Source of the DNA: Candidatus Fermentibacter sp.
Lineage (GTDB): Bacteria > Fermentibacterota > Fermentibacteria > Fermentibacterales > Fermentibacteraceae
Assembly (NCBI GenBank): GCA_030373045.1
Contig: JAUCPW010000050.1
Location: 1-63,537 of the forward strand
Direction of reading: 5' to 3'
DNA: 63,537 nucleotides
A program made the position numbers and the translations under genes. How positions within the stretch are numbered: the first letter of the stretch is position 1; every line of letters begins with the position of its first letter. Below are positions 7,386 through 15,862 of this stretch, in pieces. The notes beneath the pieces are model-generated. The model worked only from the letters and a program-made list of their open reading frames with translations. It had not been told where the DNA came from and did not search any database.

Positions 7386-9392
7386 ATGCCCAGGAACGCG
7401 GGAATACCGCTCGTCACGACCGACCAGGAGAAATGCAAGGCCTGCTATACCTGTGTCAGGGAATGCCCGGCCAAGGCGATCAAGATCCATATCGGCAAGG
7501 CCGAGGTCCTGCCCGAGAGGTGCGTGGGCTGCGGAAACTGCGTCAAGATCTGCAACATGAAGGCCAAGACCGTCAGGAGCTCGATGGGGCTCTTCAGCGA
7601 GACCATGGCCTCCGGGGCCGAGGTCAGCGCGATCATCGCCCCGAGCTTCCCGGCGGAGTTCGCCGAGTACGACTACAAGGTGTTCCTGGGCATGATCAAG
7701 GCCCTGGGGTTCACCTACGTGAACGAAGTGGCCTTCGGAGCGGATCTCGTGGCGGAGCGGTACCGCAAGCTGCTCGAATCCGATCCGGACGGCCACTACA
7801 TCGGCACGAACTGCCCGGCGCTGATCAACTACGTCGAGATGTACCACCCCGAGCTGGTCAGGCACCTGGCCCCGATCGTGTCGCCCATGGTGGCCACGGC
7901 CAGGGCTCTCCGCAAGCTGCACGGCGACGATCTGCGCGTCGTGTTCTTCGGGCCGTGCATCGCCAAGAAGTCCGAGACAGACGCTCCGAGTGTCGAGGAC
8001 GAGGTCGACGCCGTACTGACGTTCGCCGAGCTCCGGGCGCTCCTGGACGATCGCGGGATCGACCCTGAAAAGGTAGAACCGATCGACTTCGACCCGCCCC
8101 ACGCCGGGCTCGGTGCACTCTTCCCGGTCACCCGCGGGATGCTCCAGGCCGCCGACATCAAGGAGGATCTCGCAGCAGGCGAGGTCGTCACCGCAAGCGG
8201 CAGGCAGTCCTTCGTCGACGCCCTGAAGGAGATGGAGTCGGGCGGCATTGATGTCCGCCTGCTCGAGATCCTGTGCTGCAACGGCTGCATCATGGGCCCC
8301 GGCATGACCACTTCCGACCAGCGCTTCAGGAGGCGCTCGAACGTCAGCGCCTATGTCCGGAGCAGGCTCGCGGAACTGAACTTCAACCGCTGGTTCGTCT
8401 TCATGGACCGCTTCAAGGACCTCGACCTGTCCAGGACCTTCGAGGCCCACGACATGAGGATGAAGAGGCCTTCGCGCGAGGAGCTGCTCCCGATCCTCGA
8501 GAAGCTGGGGAAGCACGGCCCCGAGGACGAGCTGAACTGCGGAGCCTGTGGGTACGAAACCTGCCATGACCACGCCGTGGCCATCTTCGACGGCCTGGCC
8601 GAGAACGAGATGTGCCTGCCCTACACGATCGAGCAGCTCAAGAGCGCCCTCTCCGACCTGGCCCGCAGCCACGCGGAGCTGGCCAATGCCCGCGAGGCCC
8701 TGGAGCATGCGGAGAAGATGGCCACCATGGGCCAGCTCGCCGCAGGCATAGCCCACGAGGTGAACAACCCTCTCGGCGTCGTCCTCATGTACGCGCACAT
8801 GCTCCTCGATGGCTGCGAGGACGATCCGGCCATGGGGGAGGACTTGAAGATGATCGCCGAGCAGGCCGACCGATGCCGCAAGATCGTCTCCGGCCTCCTC
8901 GACTTCGCCAGGCAGAACAAGGTGGTGCACCAGCCCACGGACGTCCCCGACCTGATCCAGCGCACCGTGAACCTGGTCACCCTGCCGCCGGAGATAGCGG
9001 TCGAGTTCAACACGGCGACGGACGACCCGATAGCCGAGATCGACCCCGACCAGATCGCGCAGGTCCTGACGAACCTCATCACGAACTCGATCGCCGCGAT
9101 GCCGGACGGCGGCCTGCTCAAGTTCACCACGAGAGGCGACGCTCAGAACATCAGGATAGAGGCCTCCGACACCGGCACGGGCATCCCGCCCGCCAACATC
9201 AACAGGGTGTTCGAACCCTTCTTCACCACGAAGAAGATCGGCAAGGGAACCGGCCTGGGCCTGGCCGTGACATATGGTATAGTCAAGATGCACCGCGGGC
9301 AGATCAGCGTGACATCCAACGCCGACCCCGCAGCCGGTCCGACCGGTACGACGTTCACAGTGGTTCTGCCGAGGAGGCCCCCGGAGGAATAG
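7386..9392 (+). CDS. H-cluster-domain sensor histidine kinase (group C-like [FeFe] hydrogenase fused to kinase)
   Basis: 668 aa. Residues about 10-60 are a two-cluster ferredoxin. Residues about 75-310 are an H-cluster-like domain whose four cysteines are kept in altered loops: TNCPALI (Cys143), GPCIAKK (Cys191) and LCCNGC (Cys297, Cys301). Residues about 380-410 hold a CGACGYETC [4Fe-4S] motif. Residues about 445-665 are a full histidine kinase with H-box AHEVNNP (His457), N-box NLITNSIAAM, DTGTGIP and GTGLGLAV. The fusion suggests an H2 or redox sensor that phosphorylates a response regulator. It lies 9 bp after hydA and is followed by two receiver genes. The function is inferred from architecture. 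Confidence 0.88.
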   Translation: MPRNAGIPLVTTDQEKCKACYTCVRECPAKAIKIHIGKAEVLPERCVGCGNCVKICNMKAKTVRSSMGLFSETMASGAEVSAIIAPSFPAEFAEYDYKVFLGMIKALGFTYVNEVAFGADLVAERYRKLLESDPDGHYIGTNCPALINYVEMYHPELVRHLAPIVSPMVATARALRKLHGDDLRVVFFGPCIAKKSETDAPSVEDEVDAVLTFAELRALLDDRGIDPEKVEPIDFDPPHAGLGALFPVTRGMLQAADIKEDLAAGEVVTASGRQSFVDALKEMESGGIDVRLLEILCCNGCIMGPGMTTSDQRFRRRSNVSAYVRSRLAELNFNRWFVFMDRFKDLDLSRTFEAHDMRMKRPSREELLPILEKLGKHGPEDELNCGACGYETCHDHAVAIFDGLAENEMCLPYTIEQLKSALSDLARSHAELANAREALEHAEKMATMGQLAAGIAHEVNNPLGVVLMYAHMLLDGCEDDPAMGEDLKMIAEQADRCRKIVSGLLDFARQNKVVHQPTDVPDLIQRTVNLVTLPPEIAVEFNTATDDPIAEIDPDQIAQVLTNLITNSIAAMPDGGLLKFTTRGDAQNIRIEASDTGTGIPPANINRVFEPFFTTKKIGKGTGLGLAVTYGIVKMHRGQISVTSNADPAAGPTGTTFTVVLPRRPPEE

Positions 9393-9429
9393 GCCGGGGC
9401 CGCCCGCAGATACAGCAGGGGAGTCTGAC

Positions 9430-9828
9430 ATGTCTCAGCCGTCCGGGAGGGTCCTGATCGTCGACGACGATCCCGACTACCTCGAGCAGATGAAGATGTA
9501 CCTCCAGTCGCGCGGGTACGAGGTCCACTCGGCCTCGAGCAGGCCGGAAGGGGAGAAGATCCTCGAAGAGATCGCCCCCGACATCGCTGTGCTCGACCTG
9601 ATGATGGAGAACGAGGACGACGGATTCGTGCTCTCGTACCGCATCAAGCGGAAGTACCCGTCCACCCCGGTGATCCTCGTCACGGCCGTCACCCACGAGA
9701 CGGGGCTCGAGTTCGACGAGACCGAGGACAACGGCAACTGGATCAAGGCCGACACCATCCTCGCGAAACCCATCCGGTTCGAGCAGCTCGAACGCGAGAT
9801 CGCCCGCCTCCTGAGGGACAAGGCCTGA
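9430..9828 (+). CDS. Single-domain response regulator receiver
   Basis: 132 aa CheY-like receiver. The acidic pocket is VDDDPDY near the N-terminus, the phospho-acceptor Asp lies in AVLDLMMEN, and the Lys lies in ILAKPIR. No output domain is present. Its place straight after the H-cluster kinase makes it the likely first phosphoryl acceptor. It ends one base before the ATG of the next gene. Confidence 0.88.
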   Translation: MSQPSGRVLIVDDDPDYLEQMKMYLQSRGYEVHSASSRPEGEKILEEIAPDIAVLDLMMENEDDGFVLSYRIKRKYPSTPVILVTAVTHETGLEFDETEDNGNWIKADTILAKPIRFEQLEREIARLLRDKA

Positions 9829-9829
9829 G

Positions 9830-11053
9830 ATGCCGGGGCAGGGCTCCGCGGCCGCCGCGACCAGCGAGAGGCTGAAGGTCCTCGTGGTCGACGACGAGCC
9901 GGGGATGAGGCTCGCCGTCACCAGGGCGCTGACGGGCTTCACGGTGATGATAGAGGAGGTGGGCTCCGCCGTCTCCTTCGACATCATCCAGGCCGCCTCC
10001 GGCGAGGAGGCCGTGCTCAAGCTCGAGAGCGACAGGCCCGACCTGATGCTCCTCGACCACAAGCTGCCGGGGATCACGGGGCTCGACGTGCTGTCCTGGC
10101 TCTCGGACCAGAAGGCCGACGTCCTCACCGTGATGATGACGGCCTATGCCTCGATAGAGACGGCCATCGCAGCCACCAAGAAGGGTGCGTTCGACTTCCT
10201 CTCGAAGCCGTTCACGCCCGCCGAGCTCAAGGCTTCCGTGCGCAAGGCTGTCGGCCATCTCATCGCCCTCCGCAAGGCCAGGATGCTCGAGGAGGAGCGC
10301 AGGAAGGTCCGCTTCCAGTTCATCTCAGTACTCGCGCACGAGCTCAAGGCGCCCCTTGGCGCCATCGAGGGATATCTCTACATCCTCAAGGACCCCACCG
10401 CCTGCCAGGATCCGGCAACGCGCGACAGGGCCGTGGACAGGTGCATCGTGAGGCTGGGCGGCATGCGGAAGCTGATCCTCGACCTGCTGGACCTCACCAG
10501 GCTCGAGTCGGGGCAGCGCAAGCGCGAGATACACGACGTCGACCTGGCCGAGACCGCCCGCACCTCGATCGAGACCATGACGCCCGACGCCTCGGCGCGG
10601 GGCATCACGATGGAGCTCGACGTCCCTGACGGTACCGTGACCATCCCCGCCGACAGGGCGGAGATGGAGATCGTGATGAACAACCTCGTCTCCAACGCCG
10701 TGAAGTACAACCGGGACGGCGGCAGGGTGGGCATCTCCATACGGCGCAAGGGTGCGAGGATCATCCTGTCGGTCTCGGACACGGGCATCGGCATGACTCC
10801 CGAGGAGTCGGCCAAGCTCTTCCACGAATTCGTCAGGATCAAGAACGAGAAGACCAGGAACATCCTCGGCAGCGGCCTGGGATTGTCCATCGTGCAGAAG
10901 ATCGCAAACATGTACGGCGGTACCGTGGAGGTCGAGAGCAAGCCCGACGTGGGCAGCACCTTCAGGGTGACGTTCGACACGGCCGCGGCCGGACGCCAGG
11001 AGGCATCCTCCCCGGCGACGGTAACCGCGGGTTCCGGAGGGGGCGGGGAATGA
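9830..11053 (+). CDS. Receiver-histidine kinase hybrid
   Basis: 407 aa. An N-terminal receiver (about 12-145, Asp in LMLLDHKLPG, Lys in SKPFTP) is joined to a HisKA/HATPase kinase: H-box LAHELKAPLGA, N-box MNNLVSNAVKYN, DTGIGMTPEE and GSGLGLSIV. No membrane segment is visible, so it is cytosolic. A receiver placed before the kinase suggests that phosphorylation by another kinase, probably the H-cluster kinase, controls this one. The start lies one base after the previous stop, and the stop overlaps the next ATG. The final output regulator is not obvious in the operon. Confidence 0.88.
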   Translation: MPGQGSAAAATSERLKVLVVDDEPGMRLAVTRALTGFTVMIEEVGSAVSFDIIQAASGEEAVLKLESDRPDLMLLDHKLPGITGLDVLSWLSDQKADVLTVMMTAYASIETAIAATKKGAFDFLSKPFTPAELKASVRKAVGHLIALRKARMLEEERRKVRFQFISVLAHELKAPLGAIEGYLYILKDPTACQDPATRDRAVDRCIVRLGGMRKLILDLLDLTRLESGQRKREIHDVDLAETARTSIETMTPDASARGITMELDVPDGTVTIPADRAEMEIVMNNLVSNAVKYNRDGGRVGISIRRKGARIILSVSDTGIGMTPEESAKLFHEFVRIKNEKTRNILGSGLGLSIVQKIANMYGGTVEVESKPDVGSTFRVTFDTAAAGRQEASSPATVTAGSGGGGE

Positions 11054-11811
11054 TCGAGGAGAGGATCGAGAAGGCCTTCAGGGTGCCTCCCGACACCCCC
11101 GTCATCGTCAGGAACTCAAACGGTTCGGTGCACGTCAGGGGAGTCCGCGGGGAGTCGGGAGTGGTGCTCATCCGCAGGAACGTGGAGCCCGACCTGCCCC
11201 ACACGAGATATGTCGAGGCCGAGATCGACGAGGGGCCGCCCTTCGTCATCCGCTCCTGCTACAGCCTCAGCAGGGTCAGGGCCTCGGTGGACATCGAGGT
11301 CTCGATGCCCGCAGGCATCAAATCCCTGAGGATCGAGACAATAAACGGCAACATCGTCGTTTCGGACATCCCATGCAGGCTCGAGGCCGCGTCGAGCAAC
11401 GGGTTCATCCGCACGAGCGGCGGCGGCGGTCCCCTCGACCTCCACACCCGCAACGGCAAGATAGACGTGTCGGGGCCTGCCACCGTCGCATGCCTCGAGA
11501 CCCTCAACGGCGACATCAGGGTGCAGATGGCCGCGCTGGCCGGAGACCCGGCGATGATCAGCACCGTTTCGGGCTCGATCGAGATCGGAGTCGAGGACGG
11601 GCTCTGCGCCGACTTCGAGGCGGTCACCGGGCGCGGAGCGATCCGGCTGAACGGCATCGACGTCATTTCGCCGACCACGGGCACCGGCATGCTCAAAGGC
11701 ACCATCGTCAGGAGCGGACAGCGCTTCCGGGCCGTTGCCAGGATCGGCGGCATCTCGTTCTCCAGGGCATCCGCCCTGGGCGGCCAGCCCGGAGAGCAGC
11801 AGGAGAACTGA
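11050..11811 (+). CDS. DUF4097-like beta-helix/adhesin-type protein
   Basis: 253 aa, beta-rich, with repeating units such as VRNSNGSVHVRG, ETINGNIVVSD, RNGKIDVSG and TLNGDIRV. These are characteristic of the DUF4097 putative-adhesin family, which often accompanies signalling operons. No signal peptide is seen. The ATG overlaps the kinase stop, so it is co-translated with the sensory genes. Its biochemical role is unknown. Confidence 0.7.
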   Translation: MIEERIEKAFRVPPDTPVIVRNSNGSVHVRGVRGESGVVLIRRNVEPDLPHTRYVEAEIDEGPPFVIRSCYSLSRVRASVDIEVSMPAGIKSLRIETINGNIVVSDIPCRLEAASSNGFIRTSGGGGPLDLHTRNGKIDVSGPATVACLETLNGDIRVQMAALAGDPAMISTVSGSIEIGVEDGLCADFEAVTGRGAIRLNGIDVISPTTGTGMLKGTIVRSGQRFRAVARIGGISFSRASALGGQPGEQQEN

Positions 11812-11812
11812 T

Positions 11813-12367
11813 ATGACGGGGGAGCCCCGGCCGGGCCTGCTCGCCTGGCTGCGCTCCGTGGGCGCACCCGTTCCGCCGGGCATCACGGAGGATGACTGCG
11901 CCCGCCTCTCGTCGAGCCCCCCCGAGTCCGCCTTCGAGAAGCGCCCTTCCACCACCCGGATAGTCGTGCACCATTCCGCCACCCGCGACGGATCGATGCG
12001 GCACTTCAGGGTCATGCACAGGGTCGTGTCGGGATGGACCGACGTCGGCTACCACTATGTCATAGGCAACGGGATCCTGGCAGGTGACGGCCTCGTCGAG
12101 CCCGGCCGCCCGGCATGGGCGGTGGGCGCCCACGCCCGCGGCTCCAATACCGACAGCATCGGCATCTGCCTGGTCGGAGACTTCACTGCTTCGCTCCCGT
12201 CGCCACGCCAGGCCGCGTCGCTGTCGAAGCTGCTCTCCCGGCTGATGGAGGAGCACGGCATCCCGAAGGACTGCGTGCTCCTCCACCGCGAGGTTCCTGG
12301 CTGCGTCACCGAGTGCCCCGGCACGCTATTCACCCGGGGGTTCCTCGAAGGTACCGTCCTTACCTGA
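11813..12367 (+). CDS. N-acetylmuramoyl-L-alanine amidase (amidase_2/PGRP fold)
   Basis: 184 aa from the ATG at 11813, one base after the previous stop and preceded by CAGGAGAA. Candidate zinc ligands are visible: His in IVVHHSATRDG, His in LLHREV and Cys in TECPGTLF, as in T7-lysozyme-type amidases. GWTDVGYHYVI is the conserved fold segment. The enzyme cleaves the bond between MurNAc and L-Ala. No signal peptide is seen, so it may act on imported muropeptides or be exported another way. Its 3' end overlaps the convergent gene by 8 bp. Confidence 0.85.
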   Translation: MTGEPRPGLLAWLRSVGAPVPPGITEDDCARLSSSPPESAFEKRPSTTRIVVHHSATRDGSMRHFRVMHRVVSGWTDVGYHYVIGNGILAGDGLVEPGRPAWAVGAHARGSNTDSIGICLVGDFTASLPSPRQAASLSKLLSRLMEEHGIPKDCVLLHREVPGCVTECPGTLFTRGFLEGTVLT

Positions 12368-15074
12368 TCAGGATCATCCGCCCGGTCTGCCTGGAGCCCG
12401 GAGCATCGAGCCTCATGAAATAGAGCCCGGCCGGGGCGGCCGATCCGTCGGCGGTGCAGCCATCCCACCGGATCGAGTGTGTCCCGGCCGCGAACTCGCC
12501 CTCGGCAAGGATCTCGATGCATCTGCCGGCCATGTCGTAGACCGCGAGCCTCATGGCCCCGCCCGAAGCCGGCACCTCGACGGGTATGCAGGTCGAACCG
12601 TGCGAGGGGTTGGGCCTCGGAAGGCCGAGTGAGAACTCGCCTGGCCCGGCTCCGCCTTCGATGCCCGTCTCCGGTTCGAGCGTCAGCCTGAACGACCAGT
12701 CGCCTGCAGTCATGTTGACCCATCCGGAGCTCGCGTTGTGCCACCAGCTCCGGTTCGTCCTCGGCTGGTCGAGATCCGTTCCGACGCCGAGAGCCTTCGT
12801 ATCGGGCCAGTGCGTCACGAACCAGAGGTCGCCGGGATCGTCGATCCACACGTCCAGTGGCACTTCCAGCCAGGCCGGGGCCGAGGGCGCCGACAGGTTC
12901 TCGGCGGTGTAGTAGGGGTTCGCGATGTCCGGCATCCCGCTGCCGTTGTCCGGGCAGAGGGCCGCCCAGTCGAAGGGCTCGGTGGAGTTGACGTGAACCC
13001 TGAAGAGGGTGGCCCTGAAGGGAGTGTCGATGGTGGGGGTGAAACGGGTCGCGAACATGTCGTCGTCCAGGGAACCGACCCAGTAGTAGGTGTCCCACTC
13101 CCCGTCGTCGTAGATGATCTCGTACACGATTTCGACTGGCTGAAGGGCGCTGTTGTTGCCGGGGACATAGTCGTCCGCCACAGATACCGATGCCGTGGCC
13201 TGCCCCGAGCCGATCGCCGCAGGGATCCAGGCGGGGAGTGTGGCCTGTGCCGACGCGCCCGCAGCCACTCCGGCGACGGTCGTGCTCTGGCTGTAGACCT
13301 GGGAGCCGCCGATCTGGATCTGCATCGAGACCGTGATGCTCTCTGTGTAGGTGCCGGTGTTCTGCACCGCCACGACCGGCGAGGCGGACATCCCGATGGT
13401 GTTCTCGGCGTAGGGGCACAGCACCGAGATCGCGGCGGCGTCGTGATATGCCCGGAGGCCGGTGGAGAGGGTGTCGTTCCCGTGGTACGAGTCGCCGGCG
13501 AGGAGGGTCTGCGCGGTGAAGGTCCAGCTCCCGTAGGATGGGATCGTCCATGAGTCGAAGGAGACGTTCGTCTCCTGGCCGGCCCCCAGGCCGGTGACCG
13601 TGGCGTTGTCGGACCAGACCGTGGTGCCGCCTGCGTTCCTGATCACTGCCGAAACGCCGAAGGTCTCCGAGGACAGCCCCAGGTTGGAAACCGTGACCTG
13701 CGGAGTGACCGTGTTGCCGACCTGCTGGTTCTCGGCGGGGGAGAGCACGGCTACTACACCGACGTCGTGCTGCTGCGCCGCCATGATCTGGATCGAGTAG
13801 ACCTCGCCGCCGTTGCCCATCTCGCGGGCGTGAACGGCCTTGCCGCTGGCAGTGGCGAACGATCCGTCGTCGCTGATGTCGACGCTGTAGATCGATCCGG
13901 GTTCGTCGATGCCGTCGAGGAGATGGAAGATGATCCCGCCGTCGTGGTCGAAGGCGGTGAACACGTCGCCCGAAGTGCCGCCGTACTGGCCCCAGGAGCC
14001 CGCGACTATCACCGAGCCGTCGTCGCAGACCGCGACCGAGGAAACCTCGTCGCCGTAGCTCCCGTACTGCCAGAGAGAGGACGGGGTTCCGCCCGAGGGC
14101 CAGCCTATGCAGAGCACCCTGCCCTTGTACGGGCTGAAGCCGAGAGTGCCGGCCGCCACGGTCAGCCCGTCGTCGCTGATGGCGACCGACGTGACCCAGC
14201 TGTCGCCCGACGTGATCTGCGCCGAGAGCTGCCAGGCCGATCCCGACCAGGCGTACATCCTGACTTTGCCGTTGAAGTCGCCCAGCACGAAACGGGATCC
14301 GTCGCCCGAGATCACTCCGCGGGTCTGCCCGTAGTTGCCCACGGGCGAGCCCACCAGCGCACCGTTCGACATGCTGTAGACCTGGGCGCCGGTGGATGCG
14401 TCATAGGCGCTGACGAGCACCCTGGAGTTGTTTGCCGAGATGTCCACCCCGTAGATGCCGTTCCCGACGGTAGAGATGGGTACGGTCCACAGCACGGCTC
14501 CGGTCGATGTGTTCAGGCACACCAGGTTGTTCTGTATGTCGGCAAAAACGAGCCTCGTACCGTCCTCGGAGATGTCCTGGTGCGATCCGGGGTCGGCCAT
14601 CAGGGTTGGCGTCCCGCCGCTGCCCAGCCAAGCCAGGGTTCCGAGCACGTTGTTCGTCGCCGACCACGCGAGGCCCGCCGCCGAGGCGATGTCGACATTC
14701 CCGCCGCCCGTGGAGACAGGGTAGGTCCACTGCGGTGTCGACGAGCCGCAGGTCACATACCGGCTCACGCGCGTGTTGTTGAGGTACCAGCTCGTGAAGA
14801 TGCCTTCGCCCCCGCCGCTGATGGCTGTTTCCTCGGCGATGGCGTTCTGGTGGGCGCGGTCCACCCAGAGGGTGCTCGCTCTGTACCCGCCGCTGGCACC
14901 GCCTGCCTCCGGCACTCCGGGAAGGATGGTCGAAGGTGCGGTTGCCCCGGGGGAGCACTCCGTAACCGAGGATTCGGCATATGAACCGTCAGGCATGATG
15001 CCTTCTACGGTGGAATGGCCCGCGGATCCCGCGGCGCCAACTAGCAGCGATGCGACTACAGGAAGGAAAAGCAT
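12360..15074 (-). CDS. Secreted beta-propeller protein with type IX-like C-terminal sorting domain
   Basis: 904 aa. Signal peptide at residues 1-20. Residues about 80-440 contain WD40/PQQ-like propeller repeats (recurring SxDGSxxxxGxxxGxVxxF patterns). Residues about 455-650 hold two CARDB-like Ig domains introduced by NQQVGNTVTPQVTVSN and ASPVVAVQNTG. A further beta domain follows. Residues about 815-904 form a Por-type sorting domain (LPRPNPSHGST ... VYDMAGRCIE ... GLYFMRL). It is probably exported and surface-attached or released. TAGGAGGT precedes the ATG. Substrate and role are unknown. Confidence 0.8.
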   Translation of the reverse strand: MLFLPVVASLLVGAAGSAGHSTVEGIMPDGSYAESSVTECSPGATAPSTILPGVPEAGGASGGYRASTLWVDRAHQNAIAEETAISGGGEGIFTSWYLNNTRVSRYVTCGSSTPQWTYPVSTGGGNVDIASAAGLAWSATNNVLGTLAWLGSGGTPTLMADPGSHQDISEDGTRLVFADIQNNLVCLNTSTGAVLWTVPISTVGNGIYGVDISANNSRVLVSAYDASTGAQVYSMSNGALVGSPVGNYGQTRGVISGDGSRFVLGDFNGKVRMYAWSGSAWQLSAQITSGDSWVTSVAISDDGLTVAAGTLGFSPYKGRVLCIGWPSGGTPSSLWQYGSYGDEVSSVAVCDDGSVIVAGSWGQYGGTSGDVFTAFDHDGGIIFHLLDGIDEPGSIYSVDISDDGSFATASGKAVHAREMGNGGEVYSIQIMAAQQHDVGVVAVLSPAENQQVGNTVTPQVTVSNLGLSSETFGVSAVIRNAGGTTVWSDNATVTGLGAGQETNVSFDSWTIPSYGSWTFTAQTLLAGDSYHGNDTLSTGLRAYHDAAAISVLCPYAENTIGMSASPVVAVQNTGTYTESITVSMQIQIGGSQVYSQSTTVAGVAAGASAQATLPAWIPAAIGSGQATASVSVADDYVPGNNSALQPVEIVYEIIYDDGEWDTYYWVGSLDDDMFATRFTPTIDTPFRATLFRVHVNSTEPFDWAALCPDNGSGMPDIANPYYTAENLSAPSAPAWLEVPLDVWIDDPGDLWFVTHWPDTKALGVGTDLDQPRTNRSWWHNASSGWVNMTAGDWSFRLTLEPETGIEGGAGPGEFSLGLPRPNPSHGSTCIPVEVPASGGAMRLAVYDMAGRCIEILAEGEFAAGTHSIRWDGCTADGSAAPAGLYFMRLDAPGSRQTGRMILIR

Positions 15075-15212
15075 CTTCTCGACCTCCTAGAGCCTCACAC
15101 CCCATCCGTACTTCTCGCCCGGCCGGCCCTCGCCTCGACCGTCATCACCCGACTGCACTAAACTACACGGTGGAGCCCGCGATCCCAACCTCTTCCGCCA
15201 CGGCACCCGCTA

Positions 15213-15242
15213 TTGCCCGAGGGCTCGTCCAGGCCTTATATA
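15213..15242 (+). promoter_or_regulatory. Promoter of secG
   Basis: TTGCCC (15213-15218), an 18-bp spacer and TATATA (15237-15242) lie 31 bp upstream of the secG ATG. The -10 sits in the context GGCCTTATATAAG, which resembles two other candidate -10 regions in the window (32171 and 34742). Confidence 0.55.
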
Positions 15243-15272
15243 AGCGCGCATTGTACGGGAGGATTGGAACAC

Positions 15273-15503
15273 ATGGCGATCGTTCTCTCATTCGTCCACA
15301 TTCTCGCCTGCATCCTTCTCATCGGCGTGGTGCTGATGCAGAAGTCGAAGGGCGACGGCCTCTCCGGTGCCTTCGGCGGCGGCGGCGCGCTGACCGCTTC
15401 GTTCGGCACCCGCGGGGCGGCGACTCTGCTGTCCAAGCTCACGACGGTATTCGCCGTGGTCTTCATGCTCTCTTCGTTCTTCCTCGCTCTCATCAGCAGG
15501 TAG
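15273..15503 (+). CDS. secG: Preprotein translocase subunit SecG
   Basis: 76 aa from the ATG at 15273, preceded by GGGAGGATT. Two transmembrane helices (about 1-19 and 50-73) flank a cytoplasmic loop with the SecG hallmark MQKSKGDGLSGAFGGGG. SecG assists the SecYEG channel. A tRNA-Leu follows 14 bp later, as is common for secG in many bacteria, and the two may be co-transcribed up to the terminator at 15611. Confidence 0.93.
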   Translation: MAIVLSFVHILACILLIGVVLMQKSKGDGLSGAFGGGGALTASFGTRGAATLLSKLTTVFAVVFMLSSFFLALISR

Positions 15504-15517
15504 GAACTGCTCTGGGT

Positions 15518-15604
15518 GCCGGGGTGGTGGAATTGGCAGACACGCTAGGTTGAGGGCCTAGTGGGCGAAAGCCTGTACGGGTTCAAGTCCCGTCCCCGGT
15601 ACCA
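15518..15604 (+). tRNA. tRNA-Leu (anticodon GAG)
   Basis: 87 nt including an encoded CCA. The acceptor pair GCCGGGG/CCCCGGT has a G1-U72 wobble, as also occurs in some E. coli tRNA-Leu. The D-arm begins TGGTGGAATTGGCAGACACG. The anticodon stem is CTAGG/CCTAG with loop TTGAGGG, giving anticodon GAG (reads CUC and CUU). A long class II variable arm and the T-arm GGGTTCAAGTCCC follow. Confidence 0.95.
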
Positions 15605-15610
15605 GATTGC

Positions 15611-15650
15611 AAAAAGGTCGCTGGAAGACAGTCCGGCGACCTTTTTCTTT
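15611..15650 (+). terminator. Rho-independent terminator after tRNA-Leu
   Basis: An 11-bp perfect stem pairs AAAAAGGTCGC (15611-15621) with GCGACCTTTTT (15636-15646), with a 14-nt loop and T-rich tail. The A-rich 5' arm means it may work in both directions. Confidence 0.85.
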
Positions 15651-15862
15651 TCCAGACCGCGTTCGCATCTGCAAGCAAGGGTTCTTCACCGTAGGTAGGG
15701 AACTAGTCCAGTTCAGGCTGCTTCTATTTCATCCAAAACCTCACAAGGTTAAGATCATCGTGAAGAAGACCATCACGTATCGGCGCCCGCCTTGACCCGG
15801 CCAGTCTGACAATGCATCACTGGACAAGTGAATGGCTGCGGATTCTCTTCAGGGAGGCGCAT

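Noticed and set aside
4275-9431. A 1718-codon open frame on the minus strand opposite hydB-hydA-kinase
   Set aside because: It mirrors the plus-strand genes in codon phase, has a His/Asp/Glu/Arg-rich composition and no domain; it is a by-product of high-GC third positions.
15607-15795. Possible small protein of 62 aa after tRNA-Leu
   Set aside because: It begins at the terminator hairpin, lacks a ribosome binding site and has no family features.
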